From assembly GCA_963702055.1 (NCBI GenBank), contig OY969702.1:1302001-1366000 (forward strand): 64,000 bases of DNA. Direction: 5' to 3'. The notes under the pieces were generated by a model. It did no database searches and was not told the origin of the DNA. It worked only from the letters and a program-made list of their open reading frames with translations. Position numbers and translations under genes: made by a program. This DNA comes from CAWINX01 sp963702055. Its GTDB lineage: Bacteria; Actinomycetota; Thermoleophilia; Solirubrobacterales; 70-9. Shown here one piece after another: positions 33,407 through 41,629 of this stretch (positions are counted from its first letter, which is position 1; each line of letters starts with the position of its first letter).

Positions 33407-34786
33407 ATGGCAGCCGCAGAGGAGACGCGCCCCGACGAGGCCTCGATGGAGGAGATCGTGGCGCTGTGCAAGCGGCGCGGCTTCGTCTTCCCCTCCTCGG
33501 AGATCTACGGCGGGCTCGGCTCGACCTATGACTACGGCCACTACGGCGTCCTGCTGAAGAACAACGTCAAGGCCGAGTGGTGGCGGGCGATGATCCAAGA
33601 GCGCGACGACATCGTCGCCCTCGACTCGGCGATCCTCCAGCACCCGAAAGTCTGGGAGGCGTCCGGGCACCTGGCCGGCTTCACCGACCCGATGGTCGAC
33701 TGCCGCACCTGCAAGCTGCGCTTCCGCGCCGACAAGCTCGAGGACGGCCAGTGCGGGAAGAAGCCCTCGAAGAAACCGGGCGAGGGGCCCGACTGCGACC
33801 TCACCGAGCCGCGCCAGTTCAACCTGATGTTCGAGACCCACGTCGGGCCGGTTGCGGGCGAGGGCTCCGAGGTCTACCTGCGGCCGGAGACGGCGCAGGG
33901 CATCTTCATCAACTTCAAGAACGTCCTCCAGTTCGCCCGGCGCAAGCCGCCCTTTGGGATCGCCCAGGTCGGCAAGTCTTTCCGCAACGAGATCACCCCG
34001 GGCAACTTCATCTTCCGCACCCGCGAGTTCGAGCAGATGGAGATGGAGTTCTTCGTCCCGCCCGACGACGCGGAGCGCTGGTACCGGACCTGGATCGAGG
34101 AGCGCGAGCGCTGGTACACCGAGCTGGGCATCCGCCCCGACCACCTCCGGGTGCGGCCCCACGACGACGACGAGCTCTCCCACTACTCGTCGGGGACGAG
34201 CGACGTCGAGTACCTCTTCCCGATCGGCTGGTCGGAGCTGGAGGGGATTGCCAACCGCGGCAACTTCGACCTCACCCAGCACGCCAAGTTCAGCGGCGAG
34301 AAGCTCGAGTACTTCGACCAGCAGACCAAAGAGAGCTACGTCCCCCACGTGATCGAGCCGGCAGCCGGCGCCGATCGCGCCACCCTCGCCTTCCTGGTCG
34401 ACTCCTACGACACCGAGGAGATCGAAGGACGCGGACGCACAGTCCTGCGCCTCCACCCCCGCCTCGCCCCGGTCAAGGTCGCGGTCCTGCCCCTCGTCTC
34501 CAAAGAGGGCATGCCCGAGAAGGCCCGCGAGGTCTACGAGGACCTGCGCCGCAAGCTCCCGGCCGAGTACGACGAGGGCGGCTCGATCGGCAAGCGCTAC
34601 CGCCGCCAGGACGAAATCGGCACCCCCTGGGGCATCACCGTCGACGGTCAGAGCATGGAGGACGACACGGTCACCCTGCGCGACCGCGACACCCTGGAGC
34701 AGACCCGAGTCCCGATCGAGGGCCTGGGTGACGAGCTGGCCGGGCGCCTGGAGCAGCCCTGGCGCAGCCCGAAGCTGGGCGCGTAG
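33407..34786 (+). CDS. glyQS: Glycyl-tRNA synthetase, single-chain (dimeric) type
   Basis: This 459-residue class II synthetase is of the homodimeric type. Motifs seen are FVFPSSEIYGGLGSTYDYGHYG (start region), GFTDPMVDC, the motif 2 region GIAQVGKSFRNEITP with FIFRTREFEQMEMEFF, and motif 3 near GITVDG. The ATG at 33407 lies 6 nt after TACGGT (33395-33400), fitting a leaderless promoter. There is no T-box leader. It is followed 2 bp later by the methyltransferase gene, probably co-transcribed. Confidence 0.95.
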   Translation: MAAAEETRPDEASMEEIVALCKRRGFVFPSSEIYGGLGSTYDYGHYGVLLKNNVKAEWWRAMIQERDDIVALDSAILQHPKVWEASGHLAGFTDPMVDCRTCKLRFRADKLEDGQCGKKPSKKPGEGPDCDLTEPRQFNLMFETHVGPVAGEGSEVYLRPETAQGIFINFKNVLQFARRKPPFGIAQVGKSFRNEITPGNFIFRTREFEQMEMEFFVPPDDAERWYRTWIEERERWYTELGIRPDHLRVRPHDDDELSHYSSGTSDVEYLFPIGWSELEGIANRGNFDLTQHAKFSGEKLEYFDQQTKESYVPHVIEPAAGADRATLAFLVDSYDTEEIEGRGRTVLRLHPRLAPVKVAVLPLVSKEGMPEKAREVYEDLRRKLPAEYDEGGSIGKRYRRQDEIGTPWGITVDGQSMEDDTVTLRDRDTLEQTRVPIEGLGDELAGRLEQPWRSPKLGA

Positions 34787-34787
34787 C

Positions 34788-35648
34788 ATGGAGCCCATGG
34801 AAATCGACCCGGTCGAGTTCCGCGAGGCGCAGCACAAGCAGTGGGATTCCGCTGCGCTGGGATGGAAAGAGTGGAGCGAGTTCACCGACAACGCCGCCGG
34901 GCACATCAGCGAGCGGCTGGTGGAGCTCGCCGGCGTGCAGCCGGGAAGCCGGGTCCTGGACATCGCCGCCGGCTATGGCGAGCCGGCGCTGACCGCGGCG
35001 CGGAAGGCCGGCCCGGAGGGGCGGGTGGTCGCGACGGACATCTCGCCCGAGATGCTCGCGTTCGGGCGTGAACGCGCGCAGGCGGCGGGCCTGGGCTGGG
35101 TCGAGTTCATGGAGTCGAACGCCTCCGGCCTCGATTTTCCGCACGAGAGCTTCGACGCCGCCGTCTCGCGCTGGGGAATCATCTTCGAGCCTGATGCTGA
35201 GGCCGCCGCCGGGCGCATCCGAGGCTTCCTCAAGCCGGGCGCGCGGATGGCGATCAGCTCCTGGGGCGAGCCCGATCAGGTCCCTTTCCTCTCGATTCCG
35301 ATGAGGACGACGATGGAGCGGCTGGACGTGCCCCCGCCCCCGCCCGGAACGGCCGGGCCACTCTCCCGGCCCACCCCCGACGCCATCGGCGGCCTGCTCG
35401 AAGGAGGTGGGTTCTCGAAAATCGCCGTGGAGCGGGACGAGGTCACCTTCGAGTTCGACTCTCCGGAGCACTTCACCGCCTACGTCAGGGCGATCGCCGC
35501 GCCGATCCGCGTGATGATCGAGCAGCACGCGGGCGAGGCCCAGGAAGAGGCCTGGGACGCCATCACGCAAGCCGCAGCGGATGCGGGGGGTGGCTCGAAG
35601 CCGCTGAGCTTCTCGAACGTGGTGCTGCTCGCCTCGGCAACCGCCTGA
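34788..35648 (+). CDS. Class I SAM-dependent methyltransferase
   Basis: This is a protein of about 286 residues with SAM motif I at VLDIAAGYGEPALTAA (56-71), the acidic motif II in VVATDISPEML, and the post-motif region FDAAVSRWGIIF. It resembles UbiE/MenG-like or natural-product methyltransferases; the substrate is unknown. The ATG at 34788 lies directly after the glyQS stop. A second ATG at 34797 is also possible. It is followed by a region with the phd/vapC operator. Confidence 0.82.
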   Translation: MEPMEIDPVEFREAQHKQWDSAALGWKEWSEFTDNAAGHISERLVELAGVQPGSRVLDIAAGYGEPALTAARKAGPEGRVVATDISPEMLAFGRERAQAAGLGWVEFMESNASGLDFPHESFDAAVSRWGIIFEPDAEAAAGRIRGFLKPGARMAISSWGEPDQVPFLSIPMRTTMERLDVPPPPPGTAGPLSRPTPDAIGGLLEGGGFSKIAVERDEVTFEFDSPEHFTAYVRAIAAPIRVMIEQHAGEAQEEAWDAITQAAADAGGGSKPLSFSNVVLLASATA

Positions 35649-35697
35649 GCCAAGAGGCCACCCTCGTCGGGACCCCTGCAACTGCGGGCTGTCAAAT

Positions 35698-35713
35698 TGC
35701 TACGCTTGTAGCA
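35698..35713 (+). promoter_or_regulatory. Promoter and small operator of the phd-vapC pair
   Basis: The -10 hexamer TACGCT (35701-35706) lies 8 nt before the ATG at 35715. The inverted repeat TGCTAC-gctt-GTAGCA (35698-35713) overlaps it. Autoregulation by the antitoxin or the toxin-antitoxin complex is likely for this family. Confidence 0.55.
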
Positions 35714-35714
35714 G

Positions 35715-35999
35715 ATGGAAAGAAGGACCATCCCCCAACGGGAGTTGCGCAACGACGTGGCCCGGATATTGAGAGAGGCCGAGGCCGGCGCCGAATTCGA
35801 AGTCACGGTTCGCGGCCGTACGGTCGCCCACCTTGGACCCCCCCATGCTAAGCCAGCCCCGCGGACAGAGGTAGACCGGCAATCACTTCGCGAAATTTTC
35901 GCCTCAACGCCGGTTGATGAAGACTTCGCGAGCGACCTTGCCGAGCTTCGTTCGGCTGAGTCCGAGCCCGGCGATCCTTGGGTCGAGCACTCCGAGTGA
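35715..35999 (+). CDS. Phd/YefM-type antitoxin
   Basis: This 94-residue protein carries the Phd/YefM N-terminal DNA-binding fold: TIPQRELRNDVARILREA followed by GAEFEVTVRGRTVAHL. The C-terminal tail is acidic and likely disordered, as expected for a toxin-binding segment. The leaderless-style -10 TACGCT lies 8 nt upstream of the ATG. The TGA stop overlaps the toxin GTG start (GTGA). Confidence 0.87.
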   Translation: MERRTIPQRELRNDVARILREAEAGAEFEVTVRGRTVAHLGPPHAKPAPRTEVDRQSLREIFASTPVDEDFASDLAELRSAESEPGDPWVEHSE

Positions 36000-36379
36000 C
36001 AAGGGTCCTCCTCGACACGTCGGTCGTGATTGCCGGCGCCGACGGAGCGCTTGATCTCCCCGACATTGCCGCGATTTCAGTAGTCACGCTCGGCGAGCTT
36101 CGCGGTGGAGTCCTCCTGGCAGCGAATTCGACGGTACGCGCCACGCGGCAGGCTCGGTATACGGCGGTACGGGACGCATTCGCCCCTCTCCCGATCGACG
36201 AGGCGGTCGCCGAGAACTATGGAGAAGTACTGGCGGGTGCCCGCACCGCCAAACGAATCACAACGGCAACCGACCTGTTGATCATTGCCACCGCAGCCGC
36301 AACCGGCAGAGCGCTCTTCACGTTCGACGAGCGCCAAGCAAAGCTCGCGACAGCTCTGGGCATCGCGGTCTCCAGCTAG
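35996..36379 (+). CDS. vapC: PIN-domain (VapC-type) toxin
   Basis: This 127-residue PIN ribonuclease has the active-site acidic residues D7 (LLDTSVV), E34 (LGELRGG), D93 (TATDLLI) and D111 (TFDERQ). It is paired with a Phd-type antitoxin rather than a VapB-type antitoxin, a combination known among type II modules. The overlap with the antitoxin (GTGA) gives coupling. The region 35650-36750 is visibly less GC-rich than its surroundings, which may point to acquisition. Confidence 0.88.
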   Translation: MTRVLLDTSVVIAGADGALDLPDIAAISVVTLGELRGGVLLAANSTVRATRQARYTAVRDAFAPLPIDEAVAENYGEVLAGARTAKRITTATDLLIIATAAATGRALFTFDERQAKLATALGIAVSS

Positions 36380-36412
36380 CCGCAAGGCACCAGGCAATCG
36401 GGAGAAGCTGGG

Positions 36413-36742
36413 TTAGGGCGCAACCTTCTTCGACCGCACGTTCTCGGTAATCCGCTGGGCTAGCGGCCAGAGCGCGTACGGCGACACAGCGATCGCAATC
36501 GCCAACGCGATCCACACTGCAGTCCCAAACCATGTTTGGTCGACACGATCGGACATGCCGGGCCACAAATAGAGCGTGATAACGAAGACGGGTAACGAGA
36601 GGAGGTACATACCTCCGGCGAGCGTCGTCAGGACATTGGCCGGCCCGGTCTCCTGGCCGCCGTCGTCGACACCGTACCCAAGGGCCATCCCACCGAGAAA
36701 CAACCCAATGCTGCTTAGAAAGAGTCGGCCGATCCAGGTCAT
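36413..36742 (-). CDS. Small polytopic membrane protein, unknown function
   Basis: This 109-residue protein has three hydrophobic segments (about 5-25, 40-60 and 72-92) and a basic C-terminal end. No family or motif is recognised. The ATG at 36742 follows the stop of the dihydrofolate-reductase-like gene by 21 bp on the same strand. Codon use is less GC-biased than neighbours. Probably a real gene, but function cannot be inferred. Confidence 0.55.
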   Translation of the reverse strand: MTWIGRLFLSSIGLFLGGMALGYGVDDGGQETGPANVLTTLAGGMYLLSLPVFVITLYLWPGMSDRVDQTWFGTAVWIALAIAIAVSPYALWPLAQRITENVRSKKVAP

Positions 36743-36763
36743 GCGAGCAAGTTAGCGCGACGG

Positions 36764-37414
36764 CTACTGGCTCCGGTTCGCAACCCGGTACTTGACGTGC
36801 GTGACCCCCGGCGCCTCTATTGCACGCACCTGCTTGAGCTTCAGGTCGGCGCCGACGCCGTCGAATAGCTGCTCGCCCGCGCCGAGGAAGAGTGGGACGA
36901 CGTGAAGCTCCATCTCGTTGACGAGTCCAGCGACCAGGTACTGGCGAGCAGCGCTGGCGCCACCCCCAAGCGAGACGTCCTTCTCGCCGGCCGCCTCCGT
37001 CGCCCGCTCGAGCGCAGCCTCGATGCCGTCGGTGACGAAGTGAAAGGTGGTTCCGCCGTCCATCTCCAGCGACTCGCGCGCGTGGTGGGTGAGGACGAAG
37101 ACCGGGTGGTGGAAGGGAGGATCGTCGCCCCACCAGCCCGTCCAGGGATCCTCGCCCCACGGTCCCCTGACCGGGCCGAACATGTTCCTGCCCATGATCG
37201 ACGCGCCGACGTTCTCGAACATCTCCTCGACCACCGGGGTGCTGGCGTTGACCTCGCCCCCCTCCCTGCCGTGGCTTTCGCGGAAGGCCGCGAGCGGAAA
37301 CATCCACTCGTGCAGCTGCATGCCCCCGACCCCGATCGGGTTCTCCTCGCTCTGGTCCGGACCGGCGACGTAACCGTCAAGCGAGATCGCGATGTTCAAA
37401 CGCAGTCTGCTCAC
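36764..37414 (-). CDS. Dihydrofolate-reductase-fold protein (RibD C-terminal type)
   Basis: This 216-residue protein starts LNIAISLDGYVAGPDQSEENP, the NADPH-binding start of the RibD_C / YyaP-like group. The C-terminal end ELHVVPLFLGAGEQLFDG is characteristic of that group. GRNMFGP is the conserved middle motif. This family uses NAD(P)H for reductase reactions, often unknown. The GTG at 37414 lies 7 nt after TAGGTT, suggesting a leaderless mRNA. A longer upstream frame lacks family homology. Confidence 0.82.
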   Translation of the reverse strand: MSRLRLNIAISLDGYVAGPDQSEENPIGVGGMQLHEWMFPLAAFRESHGREGGEVNASTPVVEEMFENVGASIMGRNMFGPVRGPWGEDPWTGWWGDDPPFHHPVFVLTHHARESLEMDGGTTFHFVTDGIEAALERATEAAGEKDVSLGGGASAARQYLVAGLVNEMELHVVPLFLGAGEQLFDGVGADLKLKQVRAIEAPGVTHVKYRVANRSQ

Positions 37415-37493
37415 CGGTCTGAACCTACAGGCCATGCGCCGGACATGAGAGTAAGTTGGACCGAGGGCGGGGAAGTCCAACGGAAGGATCGCG

Positions 37494-38762
37494 ATGCGCG
37501 ATGGGTCACGTTGTCTTCGTCTGGCACTGCTCACCCTCGCGGCGGGCGCCCTCTTCGCGCTGATCTGCTCATCCGGGGCAATGGCCGCCGCCGGCAAGCG
37601 GGCGGTAGTCGAGGTAAAGACCGTCAAGGTCGGCGCACCCGGCAATCCCTCCGTCGGGATCGTGCCCTTCACGGACGCCGTCTACCAGTCCTGCGCAAGC
37701 GCGCCCCAGGGCAAACCCGCCTGTCAGGCGGTCGGTGGCGTCGCTTACCGCTACGGGATCGGCCAGCTCGAGACCACCGTGGCGCAGTGGGTGGCGTTCC
37801 TGAACACGGTCGACCCGCATGGTCGCAACCCGCACCACCTCTACAACGCAACCGAGGGCTCCTCGGCGTGGCCGAAGTACGGCCAGATCAACTTCAGGTC
37901 CCGGGCCCGCGTGGGGCGTCACTACTCGGTGGCGTATCCGCAGTGGGCGGACAAGCCCTACGGCTTCGCCAACTTCCCGAGGGCGGCGCGGTTCGTCAAC
38001 GCCCTCTACAACGGGCGCGTCCTCTCCAAGCAGTCCAGCAGCGCCGACGGCTTCAGCTACGTCAACTACCGGGTGCGACTCTCGAGGCAGACCGAGCGAG
38101 GGATGTATGACCTGGCCCGCCACAAGCGCACCGGCGCCACCCGGGCCCACAAGCTCGGCTTCGTCGTCCCCTCCCAGAACGAGTGGATCAAGGCCGCCTA
38201 CTACGACCCCAGCGGCGGGGGCACCTTCTCCTACTGGAAGTACCCCACCAACCCCGGGGTCTTCGGCGACGACACCGCGACGGCTCCCAGCTCGACCACA
38301 CTAGATCCCACGACCGGCGACGTCACCAACGCCGCGACCCAGCCGCTGGCGACCTACCACGCCACGGGCCTGGCGGCGCCGAGCTGGTGCCCGGCGGCCG
38401 TTGACCCGACCGACTGCTCAAGCGTCAACCCGTTCGGGATCGACCCGACCACCTACGCGGACCTCTACCAGGGCAGCCTCAGCACGGTCGGCCAGGCGAA
38501 GACCCCTTCGCCGTGGGGCACACTCGACCAGGGCGGCAACGCGGTCGAGTGGACCGACACGATCACTCTGCCGCCGTCGGGCAAGAAGGACGGGCGGGTG
38601 TGGCGGCGGCTGCACGGCGGCATCGCCAACGCCCCCGCCTACCAGCTGTGGCTTTCGGCGATCGGGCCCCAGCCCCAGAACAACGCGTTCTTCGACCTCA
38701 CCTACCCGTGGCTCGGATTCCGGGTCGGGGTTATCGGCAACCTGCGGGTCGCCAGGCACTGA
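37494..38762 (+). CDS. Secreted FGE-sulfatase (SUMF1) domain protein
   Basis: This 422-residue protein has a signal peptide (about 1-33, LALLTLAAGALFALICSSGAMA). It also has a formylglycine-generating-enzyme-like domain with FVVPSQNEWIKAAYYDP, WGTLDQGGNAVEWTDT and YPWLGFRVG at the end. The family includes FGE, which oxidises sulfatase cysteines, but many members have other roles. The paired copper-binding cysteines of FGE are not evident, so its activity is uncertain. GGAAGGA lies before the ATG at 37494. It ends 27 bp before the convergent FKBP gene. Confidence 0.75.
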   Translation: MRDGSRCLRLALLTLAAGALFALICSSGAMAAAGKRAVVEVKTVKVGAPGNPSVGIVPFTDAVYQSCASAPQGKPACQAVGGVAYRYGIGQLETTVAQWVAFLNTVDPHGRNPHHLYNATEGSSAWPKYGQINFRSRARVGRHYSVAYPQWADKPYGFANFPRAARFVNALYNGRVLSKQSSSADGFSYVNYRVRLSRQTERGMYDLARHKRTGATRAHKLGFVVPSQNEWIKAAYYDPSGGGTFSYWKYPTNPGVFGDDTATAPSSTTLDPTTGDVTNAATQPLATYHATGLAAPSWCPAAVDPTDCSSVNPFGIDPTTYADLYQGSLSTVGQAKTPSPWGTLDQGGNAVEWTDTITLPPSGKKDGRVWRRLHGGIANAPAYQLWLSAIGPQPQNNAFFDLTYPWLGFRVGVIGNLRVARH

Positions 38763-38768
38763 GACATC

Positions 38769-38790
38769 AGGCGGTTCCGCGGAACCGCCT
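38769..38790. terminator. Perfect 22-bp palindrome between convergent genes
   Basis: Arms AGGCGGTTCCG and CGGAACCGCCT are exactly complementary and form a stem with no loop in DNA (a short loop in RNA). It lies between the stop codons of the FGE-like and FKBP genes and would serve as a bidirectional terminator. No U-run follows on either strand. Confidence 0.6.
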
Positions 38791-39277
38791 AGTTGACGCT
38801 GAGCAGGTCGACGATGAAGACGAGAGTAGAGTTGGGCTTGATCGTCGGCGGCTGGCCCTTGGCCCCGTAGGCGAGGTCGGACGGGATGATCAACTCGCGA
38901 CGACCGCCGACTCGCATGCCGACGATCCCCTTGTCCCAGCCGGGGATCACCTGGCCGGCGCCGAGCTGGAAGGGGAAGGGCTGGCCGCGGTCCCAGGAGG
39001 CGTCGAACTGCTTGCCGGTCTTGTAGTCGACGCCGACGTACTGGACGGTGATGAAGTCGCCGGTCTTGGCGACGGGCCCCTTGCCGACGATCAGGTCCTT
39101 CTCGACCAGCTTCTTCGGCGGAGCGCCCTTCGGCACCACGACCTTCGGCTTGGTCCGGTTGGGAGCGGTGGCCGTCGAGGTGCTGGTGGTGGTCGAGTCG
39201 GTTGAGGTCGAGGAACCACCACAGCCGGCAACGACAAGCGCCGCGCAGAGCGAAACGATCAGCAGCAGTCCCTTCAC
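38789..39277 (-). CDS. FKBP-type peptidyl-prolyl isomerase lipoprotein
   Basis: This 162-residue lipoprotein has a lipobox LVVAGC with C19 as the lipidation site, a Ser/Thr-rich linker (20-40) and an FKBP domain (about 55-162). The domain shows VQYVGVDYKTGKQFDASWDR, FQLGAGQVIPGWDKGIVGM and ELIIPSDLAYG. It catalyses prolyl isomerisation of exported proteins. The GTG at 39277 lies 8 nt after TAGGAT, fitting a leaderless promoter. Confidence 0.92.
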   Translation of the reverse strand: MKGLLLIVSLCAALVVAGCGGSSTSTDSTTTSTSTATAPNRTKPKVVVPKGAPPKKLVEKDLIVGKGPVAKTGDFITVQYVGVDYKTGKQFDASWDRGQPFPFQLGAGQVIPGWDKGIVGMRVGGRRELIIPSDLAYGAKGQPPTIKPNSTLVFIVDLLSVN

Positions 39278-39295
39278 GGCGCGTGATCCTAGCGG

Positions 39296-39661
39296 TCAGC
39301 CGCGGCCGGAGAGGCGATCCCAGGCGCGCCGCAACGTCCCGCGCCCCCCGTCCTTGGTCAAATCGGCGGGGTTGACCGACATCGCAGCGGGGTTTGCATC
39401 CGGCGCGGGCAGCCGCTCGGCCTCGGCGGCGTCAATTTTGAGGACGACGCCGCGCTCGTAGATCTCCGCCACCTCGGGACCGTCGACGAAGCGGTGACCG
39501 CCCGGCAGCGCCGTGGTGTCGAGGACGAAGCCGTCGAAGATGTCGAGGTTGGGCGCGGCGAGCACCCGTGCCACCCGGCCGAGGTCGACACCGTCGCTCG
39601 AATAGACCCGCACCCCCTTCTGCAGGGCGAGGTAGGAACTCGGCTGGCCCAGATCCTCCAC
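39296..39661 (-). CDS. PRC-barrel-like protein
   Basis: This 121-residue protein has VRVYSSDGVDLGRVARVLAA and RFVDGPEVAEIYERGVVLKID, which look like a PRC-barrel domain (found in ribosome maturation and photosynthesis proteins, and in actinobacterial stress proteins). Function is unknown. The GTG at 39661 follows TAGGCT by 6 nt, suggesting a leaderless mRNA. It lies 18 bp before the FKBP gene in the same direction, so the two may be co-expressed. Confidence 0.6.
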   Translation of the reverse strand: MEDLGQPSSYLALQKGVRVYSSDGVDLGRVARVLAAPNLDIFDGFVLDTTALPGGHRFVDGPEVAEIYERGVVLKIDAAEAERLPAPDANPAAMSVNPADLTKDGGRGTLRRAWDRLSGRG

Positions 39662-39756
39662 CCGGCGAGCCTAGCGAACGACCGGCCGAGCCTTGCCCGC
39701 AACGCGCAGCGCTGGCTATGCTCGCTCGACGGGTTCCCACCACAAGGAGAGACGCG

Positions 39757-40044
39757 ATGGCGATTGGACTACGACTCAGGTTTGCAGGCGGTACGCAGGA
39801 GCAGTATGAAGCGATCAACGCGCAGATGGGCGTCGAGGCGGAGCCGCCCGACGGGCTGATCTTCCACGCAGCCGGCCCGGTTGAGGAAGGCTGGGGGATC
39901 CTCGACTTCTGGGAGTCGCGCGAGCACTTCGACCGCTTCCAGCAGGAGCGGCTCGGCCCGGCCGTCGCCGCGCTCGGCGATCAGGCCCCTCCCGGCCCGC
40001 CGGACATCAAGGAGTTCCCGGTCGCCAACGTGCTCAAGCCGTAG
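39757..40044 (+). CDS. Small alpha/beta-barrel (ABM-like) protein
   Basis: This 95-residue protein resembles dimeric alpha/beta-barrel proteins (antibiotic-biosynthesis-monooxygenase-like), with GLIFHAAGPVEEGWGILDFWESREHFDRF, here noted only by its parts. AAGGAGAG precedes the ATG at 39757, and TATGCT about 40 bp upstream could be a -10. It lies 10 bp before the acyl-CoA ligase gene, so a role in the same pathway is possible but not shown. Confidence 0.65.
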   Translation: MAIGLRLRFAGGTQEQYEAINAQMGVEAEPPDGLIFHAAGPVEEGWGILDFWESREHFDRFQQERLGPAVAALGDQAPPGPPDIKEFPVANVLKP

Positions 40045-40054
40045 GACTCAACGA

Positions 40055-41560
40055 GTGGGCTTGAACCTGGCCTCGATTCTCGCCGGCAGCGCCGGGCGGG
40101 TCCCGGGCAATCCGGCGATCCGCCTCGGCGAGGTCGAGTTGACCTACGCCGAGCTCGACGAGCGCTCGGCGCGGCTCGCTGCGCTGCTGGGCGAGAAGGG
40201 CCTGGCGGTCGGCGACCGGGTCGGGGTGATGCTCCCCAACGTCCCCGAATTCCCGGTCGCCTACTACGGGGTGCTGCGAGCCGGTGGCGTAGTGGTGCCG
40301 ATGAACGTGCTGCTGAAGGAGCGCGAGATCGCCTTCTACCTCGAGGACTCCGGCGCGAAACTGCTGCTCGCCTGGCACGGCTTCGCCGAGGAGGCGCGGG
40401 CCGGCGCGAACGCCGCCGGCACGGAGCTGATCGAGGTCGAGCCGGTTGCTTTCGCCGCGCTGCTCGCCGAGCACGAGCCCACACCCGATCTCGCCGACAC
40501 CGCCGAGGACGACACCGCGGTGATCCTCTACACCTCGGGCACGACCGGCAAGCCGAAGGGTGCCGAGCTGACCCACGTCAATCTCTTTCGCAACGCCGAG
40601 GTCTCCTCGCGCACGACCTGTGAGATCGGCGACGGCGATGTCGTCCTCGGCGCCCTGCCGCTCTTTCACTCCTTCGGGCAGACGGTGGCGATGAACGCCT
40701 CGCTGAGTGTCGGGGCCTGCCTCACCCTGGTGCCGAAATTCGACCCCGGCGAGGCGCTGGAGACGATGCAGCGCGACGGCGTCACCCACTTCTACGGCGT
40801 GCCGACGATGTACGGGGCGCTGCTTCACCACCCCGAGCGCGAGAAATTCGACACCTCGTCCCTGCGCAACTGCATCACCGGCGGCGCCTCGATGCCGGTC
40901 GAGGTGCTGCGCGGCTTCGAGGAGGCCTTCGGCGCCGTCGTGCTCGAGGGCTACGGCCTCTCGGAGACCTCGCCGGTCGCCAGCTCCAACCACCCCGACA
41001 AAGAGCGCAAGCCCGGCTCGATCGGCACCCCGATCGAGGGGGTCGAGATGCAGGTGGTCGACGAGGACGACAACCCGGTCGCCCAGGGAGAGGTCGGCGA
41101 GGTCGTGATCCGCGGCCACAACATCATGAAGGGCTACTGGCAACGCCCCGACGCCACCGCCGAAGCGATGCGCGGCGGCTGGTTCCACTCCGGCGATATG
41201 GCCCGGATCGACGAGGACGGCTACTTCTACATAGTCGACCGCAAGAAGGACCTGATCATCCGCGGCGGCTACAACGTCTATCCGCGGGAGGTCGAGGAGG
41301 TGCTCTACGAGCACCCGAAGATCCGCGAGGCGGCGGTGATCGGCGTCCCCCACGACGAGTGGGGGGAGGAGATCGGCGCCGCGGTCGTCCTGCACGAGGG
41401 CGAGGAGTTGGCGCCCGAGGAGGTCAGCGCCTACGTCAAGGAGCGGATCGCCGCCTATAAGTACCCGCGGGTCGTCTGGTTCATCGACGAGCTGCCGAAG
41501 GGGCCGACCGGCAAGATCCTCAAGCGCGAGATCGACGTCCCGGCCCCCGCCGACGCCTAG
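40055..41560 (+). CDS. Acyl-CoA synthetase (long-chain fatty-acid-CoA ligase type)
   Basis: This 501-residue ANL enzyme activates a carboxylic acid as acyl-AMP and transfers it to CoA. The P-loop is YTSGTTGKPKGAE (159-171), further motifs are GYGLSETSPVASS and YWQRPDATAEAMRGGWFHSGD, and the C-terminal catalytic lysine lies in GPTGKILKRE. The domain is standard length. The GTG at 40055 gives the family N-terminus. It is directly followed by the promoter of the R2lox-SCP2 gene. The acid substrate is not identifiable, but the lipid context suggests a fatty acid. Confidence 0.9.
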   Translation: MGLNLASILAGSAGRVPGNPAIRLGEVELTYAELDERSARLAALLGEKGLAVGDRVGVMLPNVPEFPVAYYGVLRAGGVVVPMNVLLKEREIAFYLEDSGAKLLLAWHGFAEEARAGANAAGTELIEVEPVAFAALLAEHEPTPDLADTAEDDTAVILYTSGTTGKPKGAELTHVNLFRNAEVSSRTTCEIGDGDVVLGALPLFHSFGQTVAMNASLSVGACLTLVPKFDPGEALETMQRDGVTHFYGVPTMYGALLHHPEREKFDTSSLRNCITGGASMPVEVLRGFEEAFGAVVLEGYGLSETSPVASSNHPDKERKPGSIGTPIEGVEMQVVDEDDNPVAQGEVGEVVIRGHNIMKGYWQRPDATAEAMRGGWFHSGDMARIDEDGYFYIVDRKKDLIIRGGYNVYPREVEEVLYEHPKIREAAVIGVPHDEWGEEIGAAVVLHEGEELAPEEVSAYVKERIAAYKYPRVVWFIDELPKGPTGKILKREIDVPAPADA

Positions 41561-41563
41561 GTC

Positions 41564-41593
41564 CTGGCTGGGCAGCCAGTCAGCCGCTAATCT
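41564..41593 (+). promoter_or_regulatory. Promoter with CTGGCT-N4-AGCCAG operator before the R2lox-SCP2 gene
   Basis: The palindrome CTGGCT-gggc-AGCCAG (41564-41579) lies 24 nt before the -10 hexamer TAATCT (41588-41593), covering the -35 position (TGGCTG at 41565-41570 with 17-bp spacing). The identical geometry occurs before the R2lox-like gene at 303. A leader of about 35 nt with AAAGGAG follows before the ATG at 41630. Confidence 0.7.
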
Positions 41594-41629
41594 GCTCGGT
41601 GTCGCCGAGGCACCACTCAAAGGAGAAAG

